In this document: positions 43,956 through 53,403 of the stretch, piece after piece
Layout of the letters: each line of letters starts with the position of its first letter
Numbering within the stretch: the first letter of the stretch is position 1
NCBI GenBank assembly: GCA_027858735.1
Contig: JAQICC010000370.1
Span: forward strand, 1 to 53,407
Length of the DNA: 53,407 nt
Origin: Salinivirgaceae bacterium
Lineage (GTDB): Bacteria > Bacteroidota > Bacteroidia > Bacteroidales > SZUA-534
Direction of reading: 5' to 3'
Position numbers and translations under genes: made by a program
Notes under the pieces: generated by a model
What the model saw: the letters and a program-made list of their open reading frames with translations, nothing else
What the model was told of the DNA's origin: nothing
Database searches by the model: none

Positions 43956-46397
43956 ATGAGAAACCTTATACTTTCAATATTATTTTCTTTACTCACTTTA
44001 TTATCCAATGCTCAAGACACAGCTTCTGTTTTTTGGGAATTATCATTAAATACAACTCAAAATTTTCTTACAAACGGAGCCGTTATAGGTGAAAATCAAA
44101 GCGCTTCAGATCAATACAAGATATATGATTACGGCGGAACTTCGTTAAGTCAGAGTGCTTATGCTAAGGGTGGTGGATTTGGTTTTTGGCCAAACGAGAT
44201 GGCGGAGAATCAAAGTCGTTATTGCGAATTTAAAGCATCTCCTCGCAATGGTGTTTCATTCCAATTAACTGAAGTTTCTTTGCGGGTAGGTGGCAAAGGC
44301 TCAAATAAAATTATGGTTAATATTTTTTATTCAACCGACAATTTTGAATCAAGAACAGCTATCGCTGAAAACATTGTGCTACCGCTTGATGAGCTGAAAG
44401 ATATACATATTGATTTGTCCGATAAAAATATTGAGGTTGAAGAACAGAAACCTGTGAGTCTGCGTGTTTATCCTTGGTTATTCGGAGGTATTGATGGCGA
44501 TGCGTATTTTAATATTCGCGATGTTGAGTTAGTGGGACTAATTGAAGGCGTAGTTATTCCTGATTTGCCTCAGGTTCAAACGCTTGGAGTTGATGAAATT
44601 TCAACTCAAAGCGTGTTATTTAAAGGGAATGCCATTGATGATGGTGGGGTGGCAATAGATTCTTTAGGTGTTGTATATAGCACAATCGCGAATCCTGACA
44701 TATCAAGCTCTGTAGCCTTAGGAAATGCTCAAAAAGGTTTTTTTCAAACTAAAATTGAGGGATTGACAGTTAGCACCCGCTATTTTGCTAAAGCTTTTAT
44801 AGCAAATGGAGCAGGTATTACTTATGGTAATGAAATTGAATTTACGACTTTGGATAAGCTGTCAGTACCCGGTGTATCAACAACTAATGTCAGTCATATT
44901 AGCAATAAAGGTGCGGTTGCATATGGCCAGGTATATTTTGACGGAGGTCTTGAAGTTACTCTAACCGGATTCTGTTATAGTAAGCAAGTATCTCCAACCT
45001 TAAGCAATCTGGTTGCTAGTGAAGGTGTCGGTTTAGGTGAATACAATGCTTATTTAAACGAAGTTGAAGCCGGCCAAACTTATTATGTCAGGGCTTTTGC
45101 TGAAAATAGCGAAGGTGTTGGCTATGGTAATCAATTAGAATTCACTACTCCTGCTACATTACCCGATATAAATATAGTGGTTGATAAGAATGGGAATGGT
45201 GATTATACAAGCCTTCAAGAAGCTTTTAATTCCGTTCCATACAATTACATGGGTAATATTTATGTAAATGTGAAGAAGGGGATTTACGACGAAAAGGTTA
45301 TCCTTAAAAATGGACAAATTAATGTGCACCTCATTGGAGAATCACGGGACAGTACCATTATTCGTTGGGATGATTATTCAGGAAAAGTGGTAGACGGTGT
45401 TACTCTTGGAACTTCTACATCGCAAACCATTGCCATTGATGCCGATGATTTTATTGCGCAGAATATTAGTTTTCAGAATACATCCCAAGTCGCTCAGGCA
45501 GTAGCATTACGCGTGAAAGGCGACCGAATGATTTTTCAGTATTGTAAGCTGTTAGGTTTTCAAGATACCTATTATACCTGGGGTGTCGGTCGTGTTTACA
45601 ATGAAGATTGTTATATTGAAGGCACGGTTGACTTTATTTTTGGTAGTTCCATAGCCATATTTGAAAAATGTGAGATTAGGAGCCTTCGCAATTCACCAAT
45701 AACAGCTGCTGCAACGCCAGAAAATTATAAGTTTGGTTACGTTTTAATGAACAGTAAACTGGTTGCCGATGAAACTATTAAAGGAACTACACTAGGTCGT
45801 CCTTGGAAACCCTATGCGCAAACAGTATATATTGAAACAAAGCAAGGTAAACATATTCGACCAGAGGGTTGGTTAGAATGGAACGGAAATAATAATCACC
45901 TAACGGCTTATTATGCCGAGTATAACTGCTCAGGTGAAGGTTATGTTCCGGATATGCGTGTTGAGTGGTCGCACCAATTAACTGAGGAACAAGCCAAAGA
46001 ATATACCATTGAAAATATTTTTAACAAAAAATCGGCCTCGCCCGCATATTACTATAATTGGGTTCCTGATTTTGAACGAGTTGATGTACCATTAGATACA
46101 ATGCCAATTGATACCACTGTTGTAAGTAATTTACAGGTGCAAAGTTGCAAGGTTACCATTTATCCGAATCCAAGCAGGAGTGAAACAAATTTTAGTTATG
46201 AATTGCGAGATAATTCTTATGTGGATATGGCCATTTACACTTTGGATGGGCGTTTGGTTGAACAGCTAATTAAAGATAATCAATTGTCAGGCAAGCATAA
46301 AATTACATGGAGTCCGGCGAATACAAAATCGGGTATTTACCTGTGTAAAGTTCTAATTAATAATCAAAATATAAGTCAGCTATTACTTATAGAGTAG
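43956..46397 (+). CDS. Pectin methylesterase (CE8) with fibronectin-like modules and T9SS tail
   Basis: This 813-residue protein has a signal peptide (SNA, about 17-19), an N-terminal beta-sandwich-like module of unknown family (about 22-190), and two fibronectin-like modules (about 200-395). The CE8 catalytic domain spans about 400-700 with all classic residues: Q514 in QAVALR, Q536 and D537 in FQDTYY, D559 in VDFIFG, and R615 and W617 in LGRPWK. A T9SS tail (IYPNPSRSE to SGIYLCKVL) follows. It removes methyl esters from pectin, producing galacturonate blocks that the PL10 and GH28 enzymes can cut. Anchoring by T9SS places it at the surface. It follows the other CE8-like gene by 12 bases. 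Confidence 0.93.
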   Translation: MRNLILSILFSLLTLLSNAQDTASVFWELSLNTTQNFLTNGAVIGENQSASDQYKIYDYGGTSLSQSAYAKGGGFGFWPNEMAENQSRYCEFKASPRNGVSFQLTEVSLRVGGKGSNKIMVNIFYSTDNFESRTAIAENIVLPLDELKDIHIDLSDKNIEVEEQKPVSLRVYPWLFGGIDGDAYFNIRDVELVGLIEGVVIPDLPQVQTLGVDEISTQSVLFKGNAIDDGGVAIDSLGVVYSTIANPDISSSVALGNAQKGFFQTKIEGLTVSTRYFAKAFIANGAGITYGNEIEFTTLDKLSVPGVSTTNVSHISNKGAVAYGQVYFDGGLEVTLTGFCYSKQVSPTLSNLVASEGVGLGEYNAYLNEVEAGQTYYVRAFAENSEGVGYGNQLEFTTPATLPDINIVVDKNGNGDYTSLQEAFNSVPYNYMGNIYVNVKKGIYDEKVILKNGQINVHLIGESRDSTIIRWDDYSGKVVDGVTLGTSTSQTIAIDADDFIAQNISFQNTSQVAQAVALRVKGDRMIFQYCKLLGFQDTYYTWGVGRVYNEDCYIEGTVDFIFGSSIAIFEKCEIRSLRNSPITAAATPENYKFGYVLMNSKLVADETIKGTTLGRPWKPYAQTVYIETKQGKHIRPEGWLEWNGNNNHLTAYYAEYNCSGEGYVPDMRVEWSHQLTEEQAKEYTIENIFNKKSASPAYYYNWVPDFERVDVPLDTMPIDTTVVSNLQVQSCKVTIYPNPSRSETNFSYELRDNSYVDMAIYTLDGRLVEQLIKDNQLSGKHKITWSPANTKSGIYLCKVLINNQNISQLLLIE

Positions 46398-46427
46398 GAG
46401 CCGGGTAAAATAAAATCAATTTATGTT

Positions 46428-49121
46428 ATGTTAAGAAATAAAATAATTCTTGTTGTACTAGCAATGGTGCTAATAGGTACTAGCTTAATAGGCCAAAATG
46501 TTAGTATTAATGAATTTATGGCAGTTAATAAATCTATATTACAAGATGAGGATGGTGACTATTCTGATTGGATTGAATTGTACAATTCAGGTACAGCGAA
46601 TGTAAGTTTGAAAGGGTGGTATTTAACTGACGATAAAAATTTGCCATCAAAATGGATATTTCCGGATATTGCTATTCCTGCAAAAAATTATCTCATAGTT
46701 TATGCATCTGGAAAAGATAAATCTACTTCAGAACTTCATGCCAATTTTAAACTGAGTGGGGATGGTGAATATTTGGCATTAATGAACCCTGGGGCAAATC
46801 AAATAATATCGGAATATGAACCTGAGTATCCGGTGCAATACGCTGATATTTCTTATGGAAGTTTTAATTCTGATATAATGTATTTTGCAAATGCAACACC
46901 AGGTGCAGAGAATGTAAGAAGTTTATTTTTAGTACCTCCCATTTTTACTGTACAGCATGGGTTTTACGAAAAGGCATTTGATTTGGAGTTAATAAAATCA
47001 TCGGATGAAATAGAAATATACTATACTTTGGATGCCAGTACACCTAGCAATACCAACGGAACACTGTATTCGACTCCGATAAACATTGCAACAACAACAG
47101 TAATACGTGCAGTGTCGTACAATAGTACCAATGGTTTAAGCACTACGGTAACTTCAAGTTATATTTTTGCAGAAGATGTTAAAAGCCAATCCAATGATCA
47201 ACCTGGTTATCCAACTACTTGGTTGACTCCTATTCATGGGACAGATGATTATGATAGAATTCCTGCTAATTACGATATGAAAGCAGATTTTATTAATACA
47301 TCTGAAGTGAGTGATGTGCTTACTGAATCGTTAAAAAGTTTGCCTGTTATTTCTATCGTTACTGATATTGATAATTTATTTTCAGAAAGTACCGATCCCG
47401 ATTTAGGAGGTATTTACACCTATAATGGCGAACCCGATGGCCCCACTATAAACTTAGAATACCATTTAGGCCGGGGGTGGAAAAGAGCTGCATCTGTTGA
47501 ATATTTTAATTCTGATGAGCTTGATGGTTCTCTTGATTTTCAGGCTAACTGTGCCATAAAAATACATGGCGGGGCTACCAGAACAAGGGCGAAAACGGAG
47601 AAGCATTCTTTTAAAATAGGTTTTAAATCGGAATATGGGCCTTCAAAACTCGAAGAGAAAGTGTTTGGTAAAGGTTCTCCTAAGAAATATGATTGGCTTA
47701 TTTTACGTGGTGGATTTGCACCCCGTTTAGGGTTACAAGTGAAGGACCCATGGGCAAAGCTTACTATGCGAGATATGGGGCAGTATGCTTCATATAACAA
47801 ATTTGTACATGTATTTATTAATGGCTTGTATTGGGGTATGTACAACTTAAGTGAGCGTATGGACGAAAATTGTATGAGGGATAATTTAGGAGGCAGTGCT
47901 GACGATTACGATATTGTAAAAGATTATTATGAAGTTGAGGCCGGTGATACTAGGGCTTGGGATAAGCTGGTTGCCTACGCTAAAGACGAAATTGATGATC
48001 CTGCAAATTATCAATACTTATTAGGTAATAATTCTGATGGTACACCAAATGCAGCCTACGATAAATTACTTAATGATGAGAATTTATTGGATTACATGAT
48101 TATGAATATTTATGCAGGTACTGGCGACTGGGACCATCACAACTGGGCTGCGGCTCGTAGAAAAACAAATTCGGAAGGTTTTTATTTTTTAACTTGGGAT
48201 GCTGAAGGCGTTTTTAAAGATGTGAGTGTTGGTGATATAGTTAATAAAAGTAAGGATAACCGTCCTACAGGTGTTTTTGCAGATTTGCTTATGAATGAGC
48301 AATTTAAAAATAAATTTATTGGTAAAGTAAATATGCACTTTTTTGAAGAAGGAGCATTAACTCCCCAACCTTGTTTAGAGCGCTATGAAAAAATACTGGG
48401 GGCAATTGATAGCGCTTTGATTTGCGATCAGGCTAGATGGGTATATGATGAAAATGATATTTGGAATACAAGCTACCACGATTTCATATATGACTATTTT
48501 CCACCCAGAACGGAGCGTGTGTTTACTCAGCTTGTGAGCGAAGGTTTATATCCAATTGTTGATTTCCCTAGATTTAGTAATGGCAACAATACTTTTGCCG
48601 ATACTGTCGATCTGTTTATGAATACCAGCTCGGAAGGTGAAATATTGTACACCCTTGATGGTACCGATCCGGGTTATTTTAAACAATCTAAATCAGAATC
48701 TATTTTTGTTTATGATAACATGCCACTGCCATTGGAAATTGGAACCAATATTGTAACTGCAAGAGTAAAGCAGGATAGTCTTTGGTCGAGACTAATAACA
48801 AAGAAATTTACAGTAAAAAGTACAAGCACCACCACTTTAGCTAATCGTTTTACCGGGCCGGAAGAGAATTTACATAGCTATCCAAATCCAATTGAAAACG
48901 ATGTGCAAATTGCATTTTCGTTATTGGAACCAGCTCAAATTAGTATTCGGGTATATAATGTGTTTGGAACTGAGGTAGCTTCTGTACTGGATGAATATAT
49001 AAGTGCTAATGAGTATGCTTTAAACTGGAATGCTGGTAGCCTTTCTCCTGGAATGTATATTTGTGTTTTTGAGAATAAAACAAAGGCAACCATTAGTAAA
49101 GTGAAATTGATTAAAAAATAA
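46428..49121 (+). CDS. CotH-kinase-like T9SS-secreted protein with lamin-tail domain
   Basis: This 897-residue protein has a signal peptide (ending near LIG, 20-22). Next are a lamin-tail domain (about 25-130, SDWIELYNSG), a chitobiase-type C-terminal module (about 165-245, EIYYTLDASTPS), a CotH-type domain (about 305-650), a second chitobiase-type module (about 715-800, EILYTLDGTDPG) and a T9SS tail (SYPNPIEND). In the CotH domain, IHGGATR, WDHHNW and FLTWDAEGVF are the recognisable blocks; the aspartates are candidate metal ligands. CotH proteins phosphorylate spore-coat proteins in Bacillus. In Bacteroidota they are common but uncharacterised extracellular proteins. Its place at the end of the pectin operon is the notable point. 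Confidence 0.85.
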   Translation: MLRNKIILVVLAMVLIGTSLIGQNVSINEFMAVNKSILQDEDGDYSDWIELYNSGTANVSLKGWYLTDDKNLPSKWIFPDIAIPAKNYLIVYASGKDKSTSELHANFKLSGDGEYLALMNPGANQIISEYEPEYPVQYADISYGSFNSDIMYFANATPGAENVRSLFLVPPIFTVQHGFYEKAFDLELIKSSDEIEIYYTLDASTPSNTNGTLYSTPINIATTTVIRAVSYNSTNGLSTTVTSSYIFAEDVKSQSNDQPGYPTTWLTPIHGTDDYDRIPANYDMKADFINTSEVSDVLTESLKSLPVISIVTDIDNLFSESTDPDLGGIYTYNGEPDGPTINLEYHLGRGWKRAASVEYFNSDELDGSLDFQANCAIKIHGGATRTRAKTEKHSFKIGFKSEYGPSKLEEKVFGKGSPKKYDWLILRGGFAPRLGLQVKDPWAKLTMRDMGQYASYNKFVHVFINGLYWGMYNLSERMDENCMRDNLGGSADDYDIVKDYYEVEAGDTRAWDKLVAYAKDEIDDPANYQYLLGNNSDGTPNAAYDKLLNDENLLDYMIMNIYAGTGDWDHHNWAAARRKTNSEGFYFLTWDAEGVFKDVSVGDIVNKSKDNRPTGVFADLLMNEQFKNKFIGKVNMHFFEEGALTPQPCLERYEKILGAIDSALICDQARWVYDENDIWNTSYHDFIYDYFPPRTERVFTQLVSEGLYPIVDFPRFSNGNNTFADTVDLFMNTSSEGEILYTLDGTDPGYFKQSKSESIFVYDNMPLPLEIGTNIVTARVKQDSLWSRLITKKFTVKSTSTTTLANRFTGPEENLHSYPNPIENDVQIAFSLLEPAQISIRVYNVFGTEVASVLDEYISANEYALNWNAGSLSPGMYICVFENKTKATISKVKLIKK

Positions 49122-49135
49122 GAAAGACAGAATAA

Positions 49136-49176
49136 AATGGGTGTTCTCAATAATTTATGAGGACACCCATTTTTTA
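49136..49176. terminator. Bidirectional terminator between CotH-like gene and uxaA
   Basis: A 14-bp stem with one wobble (49136-49149 with 49157-49170) is flanked by T-rich sequence to the right (TTTTTTATA) and A-rich sequence to the left. It lies between two converging genes and could stop transcription from both. Confidence 0.75.
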
Positions 49177-49213
49177 TATAAAAGCGTTTATTTCAAATGT
49201 CTTATTTTCTAGC

Positions 49214-50701
49214 TTATAATGTTACACCCGATTTAAATAGGGCAATTTCGCGGTAGTTATATTTTTCATTATTGACTTTTGTTCCATTAGCGACATTTAT
49301 TACATAGCTAAAAAATTCTTCAGCAACATTGTCAAGCAATGCACCATCGGCAATTTTACCCGCGTTAAAATCTATCCAGTGAGGTTTGTTTTCCGCTAAA
49401 GGTGTGTTCGATGAAATCTTCATAGTAGGCACGAAGCTTCCAAAAGGCGTTCCCCTACCGGTGGTAAATAGTACCATGTGACAATGTGCAGCACCAAGGG
49501 CGGTGGCTGCTACTAAATCGTTACCCGGAGCACTTAACAAATTTAAACCTGAAGTATTTATGTGTTCACCATACTTCAGTACATCATTTACGGTAGCTTT
49601 TCCACATTTTTGTGTGCAACCTAATGATTTTTCTTCAAGTGTAGAAATTCCACCAGCTTTGTTACCAGGTGAAGGATTTTCGTATATGGGCTGCTCATTT
49701 GCAATAAAGAATTTTTTGAAATCGTTTATTAAATGTACCGTTTTATCAAAAGTGGCTTCATTTTTTGCACGACTCATTAATATGGTTTCGGCACCAAACA
49801 TTTCAGGTACTTCGGTTAATACGGATGTTCCTCCCTGGCTTACAAGTATATCGGTTAGTTTTCCAAGTAAGGGGTTGGCAGTAATACCCGACATGCCATC
49901 TGAGCCTCCACATTTTAATCCAACGCGTAATTCAGAAATCGGTACTTCTTCACGCTTATCGGCACACGTTTTATTATACAAATCACGCAATATTTTCAGG
50001 CCTTCTTCTTGTTCATCTTGCACCTTTTGTGTTACCAAAAACTTAATGCGGTTACTGTCATAATCACCCAGCATTTTTTCAAAATCATCGGGCTGATTAT
50101 TTTCGCATCCAAGCCCCAAAACCAAAACAGCGCCTGCATTTGGATGTAGCACAATATTGCGTAAAATATTCCGCGTATTTTCATGATCGTCGCCTAATTG
50201 AGAACAACCGTAGTTGTGCTTGAAAATTTCAATACCGTCAATTTCAAGTTCACCAATTTCAGCTTTTAAAGCATTTAGCATGCGCTCGCCAACACCATTT
50301 ACACAACCGACTGTTGGAACAATCCATACTTCGTTTCGAATACCTATATCGCCATTTTTTCGGCGGTATCCGTTAAAGGTTAAATTGCGTTGAGGATATG
50401 AAGCCTCAATTAAATTTTTATCGTATTTGTAATTTAATACACCATCTAAATTCGTTTTTATGTGCGTCGCATCAATATGGCAACCTGCATCAATGTCAGC
50501 TAATGCATGACCAATGGGATATCCGTATTTTATTATATTATCGCCCTTTTTAAGTGAGTTTAAGGCAAATTTATGGGCTCTGGGCACATCGGTTGCCAGT
50601 TCCACTAAATTTTGTTTTGTTTCAATTGTCATTCCCTTTTTTAGATCGGTAAGAGCAACGGCCACATTATCTGCGGCATCTATAATAATATAATTTGACA
50701 T
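49214..50701 (-). CDS. uxaA: Altronate dehydratase
   Basis: This 495-residue cytoplasmic enzyme dehydrates D-altronate to 2-keto-3-deoxygluconate in galacturonate degradation. The N-terminal SAF domain (about 10-90, VAVALTDLKKGM, HKFALNSLKKGD, IGHALADI) and the large C-terminal UxaA/GarD domain are both present. Conserved pieces include NYGCSQLGDDHENT, LGLGCENNQ, GLKCGGSDGMSG, GCTQKCGKATV and FTTGRGTPFGS. Cysteines in CGGSDG and GCTQKCG fit the iron-dependent site of the family. It is downstream of uxaB on the minus strand, with a hairpin in the 157-base gap, so it might need its own promoter or partial read-through. Confidence 0.95.
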   Translation of the reverse strand: MSNYIIIDAADNVAVALTDLKKGMTIETKQNLVELATDVPRAHKFALNSLKKGDNIIKYGYPIGHALADIDAGCHIDATHIKTNLDGVLNYKYDKNLIEASYPQRNLTFNGYRRKNGDIGIRNEVWIVPTVGCVNGVGERMLNALKAEIGELEIDGIEIFKHNYGCSQLGDDHENTRNILRNIVLHPNAGAVLVLGLGCENNQPDDFEKMLGDYDSNRIKFLVTQKVQDEQEEGLKILRDLYNKTCADKREEVPISELRVGLKCGGSDGMSGITANPLLGKLTDILVSQGGTSVLTEVPEMFGAETILMSRAKNEATFDKTVHLINDFKKFFIANEQPIYENPSPGNKAGGISTLEEKSLGCTQKCGKATVNDVLKYGEHINTSGLNLLSAPGNDLVAATALGAAHCHMVLFTTGRGTPFGSFVPTMKISSNTPLAENKPHWIDFNAGKIADGALLDNVAEEFFSYVINVANGTKVNNEKYNYREIALFKSGVTL

Positions 50702-50795
50702 GGTTTAAATATTAGATATTCATGTGATTAGCGGAAATTCAAAAAGTAAGATGAGGTTTTTGTTGATAATAAATTGTGAGCTCAAAATAAAAGAA

Positions 50796-50826
50796 ACGAA
50801 AAGAGCTGCTTTTGCAGCCTTTTCGT
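50796..50826 (-). terminator. Hairpin terminator between uxaB and uxaA
   Basis: On the minus strand a CGAAAAGGCTGC stem pairs around a short loop with one bulged base, then runs into a T-rich tail (TTTCTTTTATTTT). It is 33 bases past the uxaB stop codon. It could end most uxaB transcripts before uxaA. Confidence 0.7.
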
Positions 50827-50858
50827 AATTCAAACAATCATTATTTAACACAATTTAT

Positions 50859-52322
50859 TTATTCGACTTCAACAGAAATTAATGATTTAACTACATTTAA
50901 CATCCCTTCATTTACAATGCGGTCAAGGTAAAAAGTGGTGGCTTCGGCCAAGCCTTTAATTTTTGTTAAATCTTCGCTCCAAATCATAGTGCTGCTCAAA
51001 AATTCTGTAACCATAGCCGATAAGCCTTTAGTTTTATTTTCAACTTTTTGCCAATTAGTATTGAAAAAACTTAGAATATAATCATCATCTTTTATGTTAA
51101 TTTTTTCACCATTAATTGACCCACGATAGAAAGCCATTAACGCAGCTAATGAGACAACTAAATTAGTTGGAAGTTCATTGTTTTTAATTTGATATTCTTT
51201 AATGGTATCCAGTACGCGAGCCTTAAATTTTGAAATTGAATTTAGCGAAATACTGAGTAAAGCATGCTTTACAAACGGATTCATAAAGCGATCGATAATT
51301 TCATTGGCAAAGGCTTCCGATTCTTCCTTAGGCGAATTAAGAGCTGGAATTATTTCATTGAAAATGGTTTGGTTTATAAAAGTACCAATGTCATTATGGT
51401 CAACGGCATCGCCAACAAATTCAATTCCACTTAAATAGGCAATAGGTGCCATTACGGTATGTGGTCCGTTCAATAAACGCACTTTGCGTGTGCGGTATGG
51501 TGTTATATTGTTGGTAATTAATATATTTAAGCCTGCTTTTTCGGCTGGTAATTCATCTTTTAGCCATTCCGGTCCTTCAATAACCCATAGGTGAAAATGT
51601 TCTCCTTCAACCACTAATTTGTCATTATATCCTTCACTAGCGGTAATTTCTTTTGCGGTTTCAGGGTTGTAACCCGGCACAATTCTATCTACAAGTGTAT
51701 TGGTAAAAGTATTGGCGTTATCAATCCATAAACTGAATTCGCGTTCTAATCCCCAAAGTTCAATGAAATTTTTAATGCATTTTTTAAGTTTGTCTCCATT
51801 TCGATCAATCAATTCGCATGGTAAAACAACAAATCCTTTTTCAAGGTCGCCATTAAATGTTTTAAAGCGGTGATATAGCAATTTTGTAAGTTTGGCCGGA
51901 AACGATGCTGGGGGTTGCATATCAAACGTATCGCCATCGTAATATGTAATTCCAGCTTCGGTAGTGTTTGAAACTATAAACCTCATGTCTGGATTTTCAG
52001 CCAGTTTTAAATAATCCTCAAAATGAGTGTATGGATTAATACCCCGCGAAATTGACTTGATAAGTTGAGACTCCCTTACAGCTTCTCCATTTTTTAAACC
52101 TTTTGAAACGAGCGTATATAAACCGTCTTGTTCATTTAATAAGTCAATCATGCCACAATCAATAGGTTGAACTACCACAACGCTGCTATTAAAATCAGTT
52201 TTGTCGTTCATTTCCTGAACCATCCAATCAATAAAGGCGCGTAAAAAATTACCTTCTCCAAACTGTATAATTCGTTCAGGAGCAACAGCATTAGGGTAGT
52301 TTGTTCTGTTTAATTTTGTCAT
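50859..52322 (-). CDS. uxaB: Tagaturonate reductase
   Basis: This 487-residue enzyme reduces D-tagaturonate to D-altronate with NADH, feeding UxaA. It belongs to the polyol dehydrogenase family: the N-terminal dinucleotide-binding region opens with RIIQFGEGNFLRAFIDW (about 18-34). The C-terminal catalytic domain has the RKVRLLNGPHTVMAPIAYLSG block, in which the lysine and the N-G-x-H motif are family catalytic residues. The length and N-terminal glycine pattern match UxaB more than mannitol or fructuronate relatives, and its place beside uxaA supports that. It follows the LacI-type gene by 37 bases on the same strand, so they probably share a transcript. Confidence 0.92.
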   Translation of the reverse strand: MTKLNRTNYPNAVAPERIIQFGEGNFLRAFIDWMVQEMNDKTDFNSSVVVVQPIDCGMIDLLNEQDGLYTLVSKGLKNGEAVRESQLIKSISRGINPYTHFEDYLKLAENPDMRFIVSNTTEAGITYYDGDTFDMQPPASFPAKLTKLLYHRFKTFNGDLEKGFVVLPCELIDRNGDKLKKCIKNFIELWGLEREFSLWIDNANTFTNTLVDRIVPGYNPETAKEITASEGYNDKLVVEGEHFHLWVIEGPEWLKDELPAEKAGLNILITNNITPYRTRKVRLLNGPHTVMAPIAYLSGIEFVGDAVDHNDIGTFINQTIFNEIIPALNSPKEESEAFANEIIDRFMNPFVKHALLSISLNSISKFKARVLDTIKEYQIKNNELPTNLVVSLAALMAFYRGSINGEKINIKDDDYILSFFNTNWQKVENKTKGLSAMVTEFLSSTMIWSEDLTKIKGLAEATTFYLDRIVNEGMLNVVKSLISVEVE

Positions 52323-52359
52323 TTTATTTATTTTTTAATGTCTATATTTTTCTTAGTTA

Positions 52360-53373
52360 TTATTTCACCGATGAATCTCTTATAACTAGTTGTGTTTTCA
52401 TAATTATTTGTCTAGGAGCATGAGGGCAGGTTGATGCAATTTGCTTAATAAGCAAACGAGCGGTTTCTTGTCCCATTTCAAAAGTAGGATGCGAGATAGT
52501 TGTTAATGCGGGTTCAACAAAAATGGAATGAAATTCGTCGTTAAAACCTGTAATGGCAATATCTTCAGGTATTTTATAGCCTCGCTTTTTCACCTCCTTC
52601 ATGGCAACATAAGCTATGGTATCATTAACACAAAAAACAGCATCAGGTTTTTGAGGAGCATCTAACAATTTATTTATCGCATTTTTGGCTCCGTTTATTG
52701 ATAAGTCGCAATAAACCAAATTATTTTTATCAAAAGGTGAATTATTTTCTTCCAAAGCCTTCATATATCCATCAATACGTTCTTTAGTTATCGAAAGAAT
52801 TTGAGGTCCGGCAATATGCGCTATGTTTTTTGCTCCCGATTTAATTAAATGATTAGTAATGGTTTGAGCTGCATTGCTATTGTCAGCAATTACTGATGAA
52901 AATTCTTGCGATCGGCAAATGCGGTCGAAAAAAACCAAGGGAATATCCTTTTTGCCAATTTTGTTAAAATGTTCATCATTGTTTGTTTCTTTCGATAAAC
53001 AAACAATTAGGCCTTCTACTTTAAGCTTTAATAAATTTTCAACGCATTCTTTTTCAACTTCATAACTTTCGCGTGAGTTGGCCATAATAATGAAGTAACC
53101 TTCTTTTTTAGCATAGTTCTCAATGCCGCTAATTATTGAAGCGTAGAAGTTTTTTTCAACATTAGGAACAATTACTCCAATGGTTTTAGTGGCGGTCTCT
53201 TTTCTGATGTTTTTGTTTTCACCTATGGGGTAATTGTGTTTTTTTGCCAGTTCCCATACTTTAAGTTTAAGTGCTTTTCCAATATCCGGATGGTTTTTTA
53301 AAGCACGTGAGACAGTAGGTACTGAGATGTTTAGTTCTTTGGCAAAATCCTTAAGCGAAGGTTTTTTCTGCAT
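52360..53373 (-). CDS. LacI family transcriptional regulator
   Basis: This 337-residue protein has an N-terminal helix-turn-helix (LKDFAKELNISVPTVSRAL, about 6-24) with the hinge region just after, then a periplasmic-binding-protein-like ligand domain (TIGVIVPNVEKNFYASIISGIE, IPLVFFDRI, AITGFNDE). It probably controls uxaB and uxaA in response to a uronate or pathway intermediate. It may instead control more of the pectin locus; no operator was found by eye. A -7 promoter box lies just upstream (53396-53403). It is the first gene of the leftward run toward uxaB. Confidence 0.93.
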   Translation of the reverse strand: MQKKPSLKDFAKELNISVPTVSRALKNHPDIGKALKLKVWELAKKHNYPIGENKNIRKETATKTIGVIVPNVEKNFYASIISGIENYAKKEGYFIIMANSRESYEVEKECVENLLKLKVEGLIVCLSKETNNDEHFNKIGKKDIPLVFFDRICRSQEFSSVIADNSNAAQTITNHLIKSGAKNIAHIAGPQILSITKERIDGYMKALEENNSPFDKNNLVYCDLSINGAKNAINKLLDAPQKPDAVFCVNDTIAYVAMKEVKKRGYKIPEDIAITGFNDEFHSIFVEPALTTISHPTFEMGQETARLLIKQIASTCPHAPRQIIMKTQLVIRDSSVK

Positions 53374-53395
53374 GTGTTGGCATTTTAATAGAGTA

Positions 53396-53403
53396 CAAAT
53401 ATA
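53396..53403 (-). promoter_or_regulatory. -7 promoter box for the lacI-type gene
   Basis: On the minus strand this reads TATATTTG followed by T, a full TAnnTTTGY match, 22 bases before the start codon at 53373. The -33 region lies beyond the window edge. Confidence 0.45.

Noticed and set aside
49503-50063. Plus-strand open frame of about 186 codons inside uxaA
   Set aside because: uxaA is certain from its motifs; the opposite frame has no known domain and reflects codon bias of the real gene.
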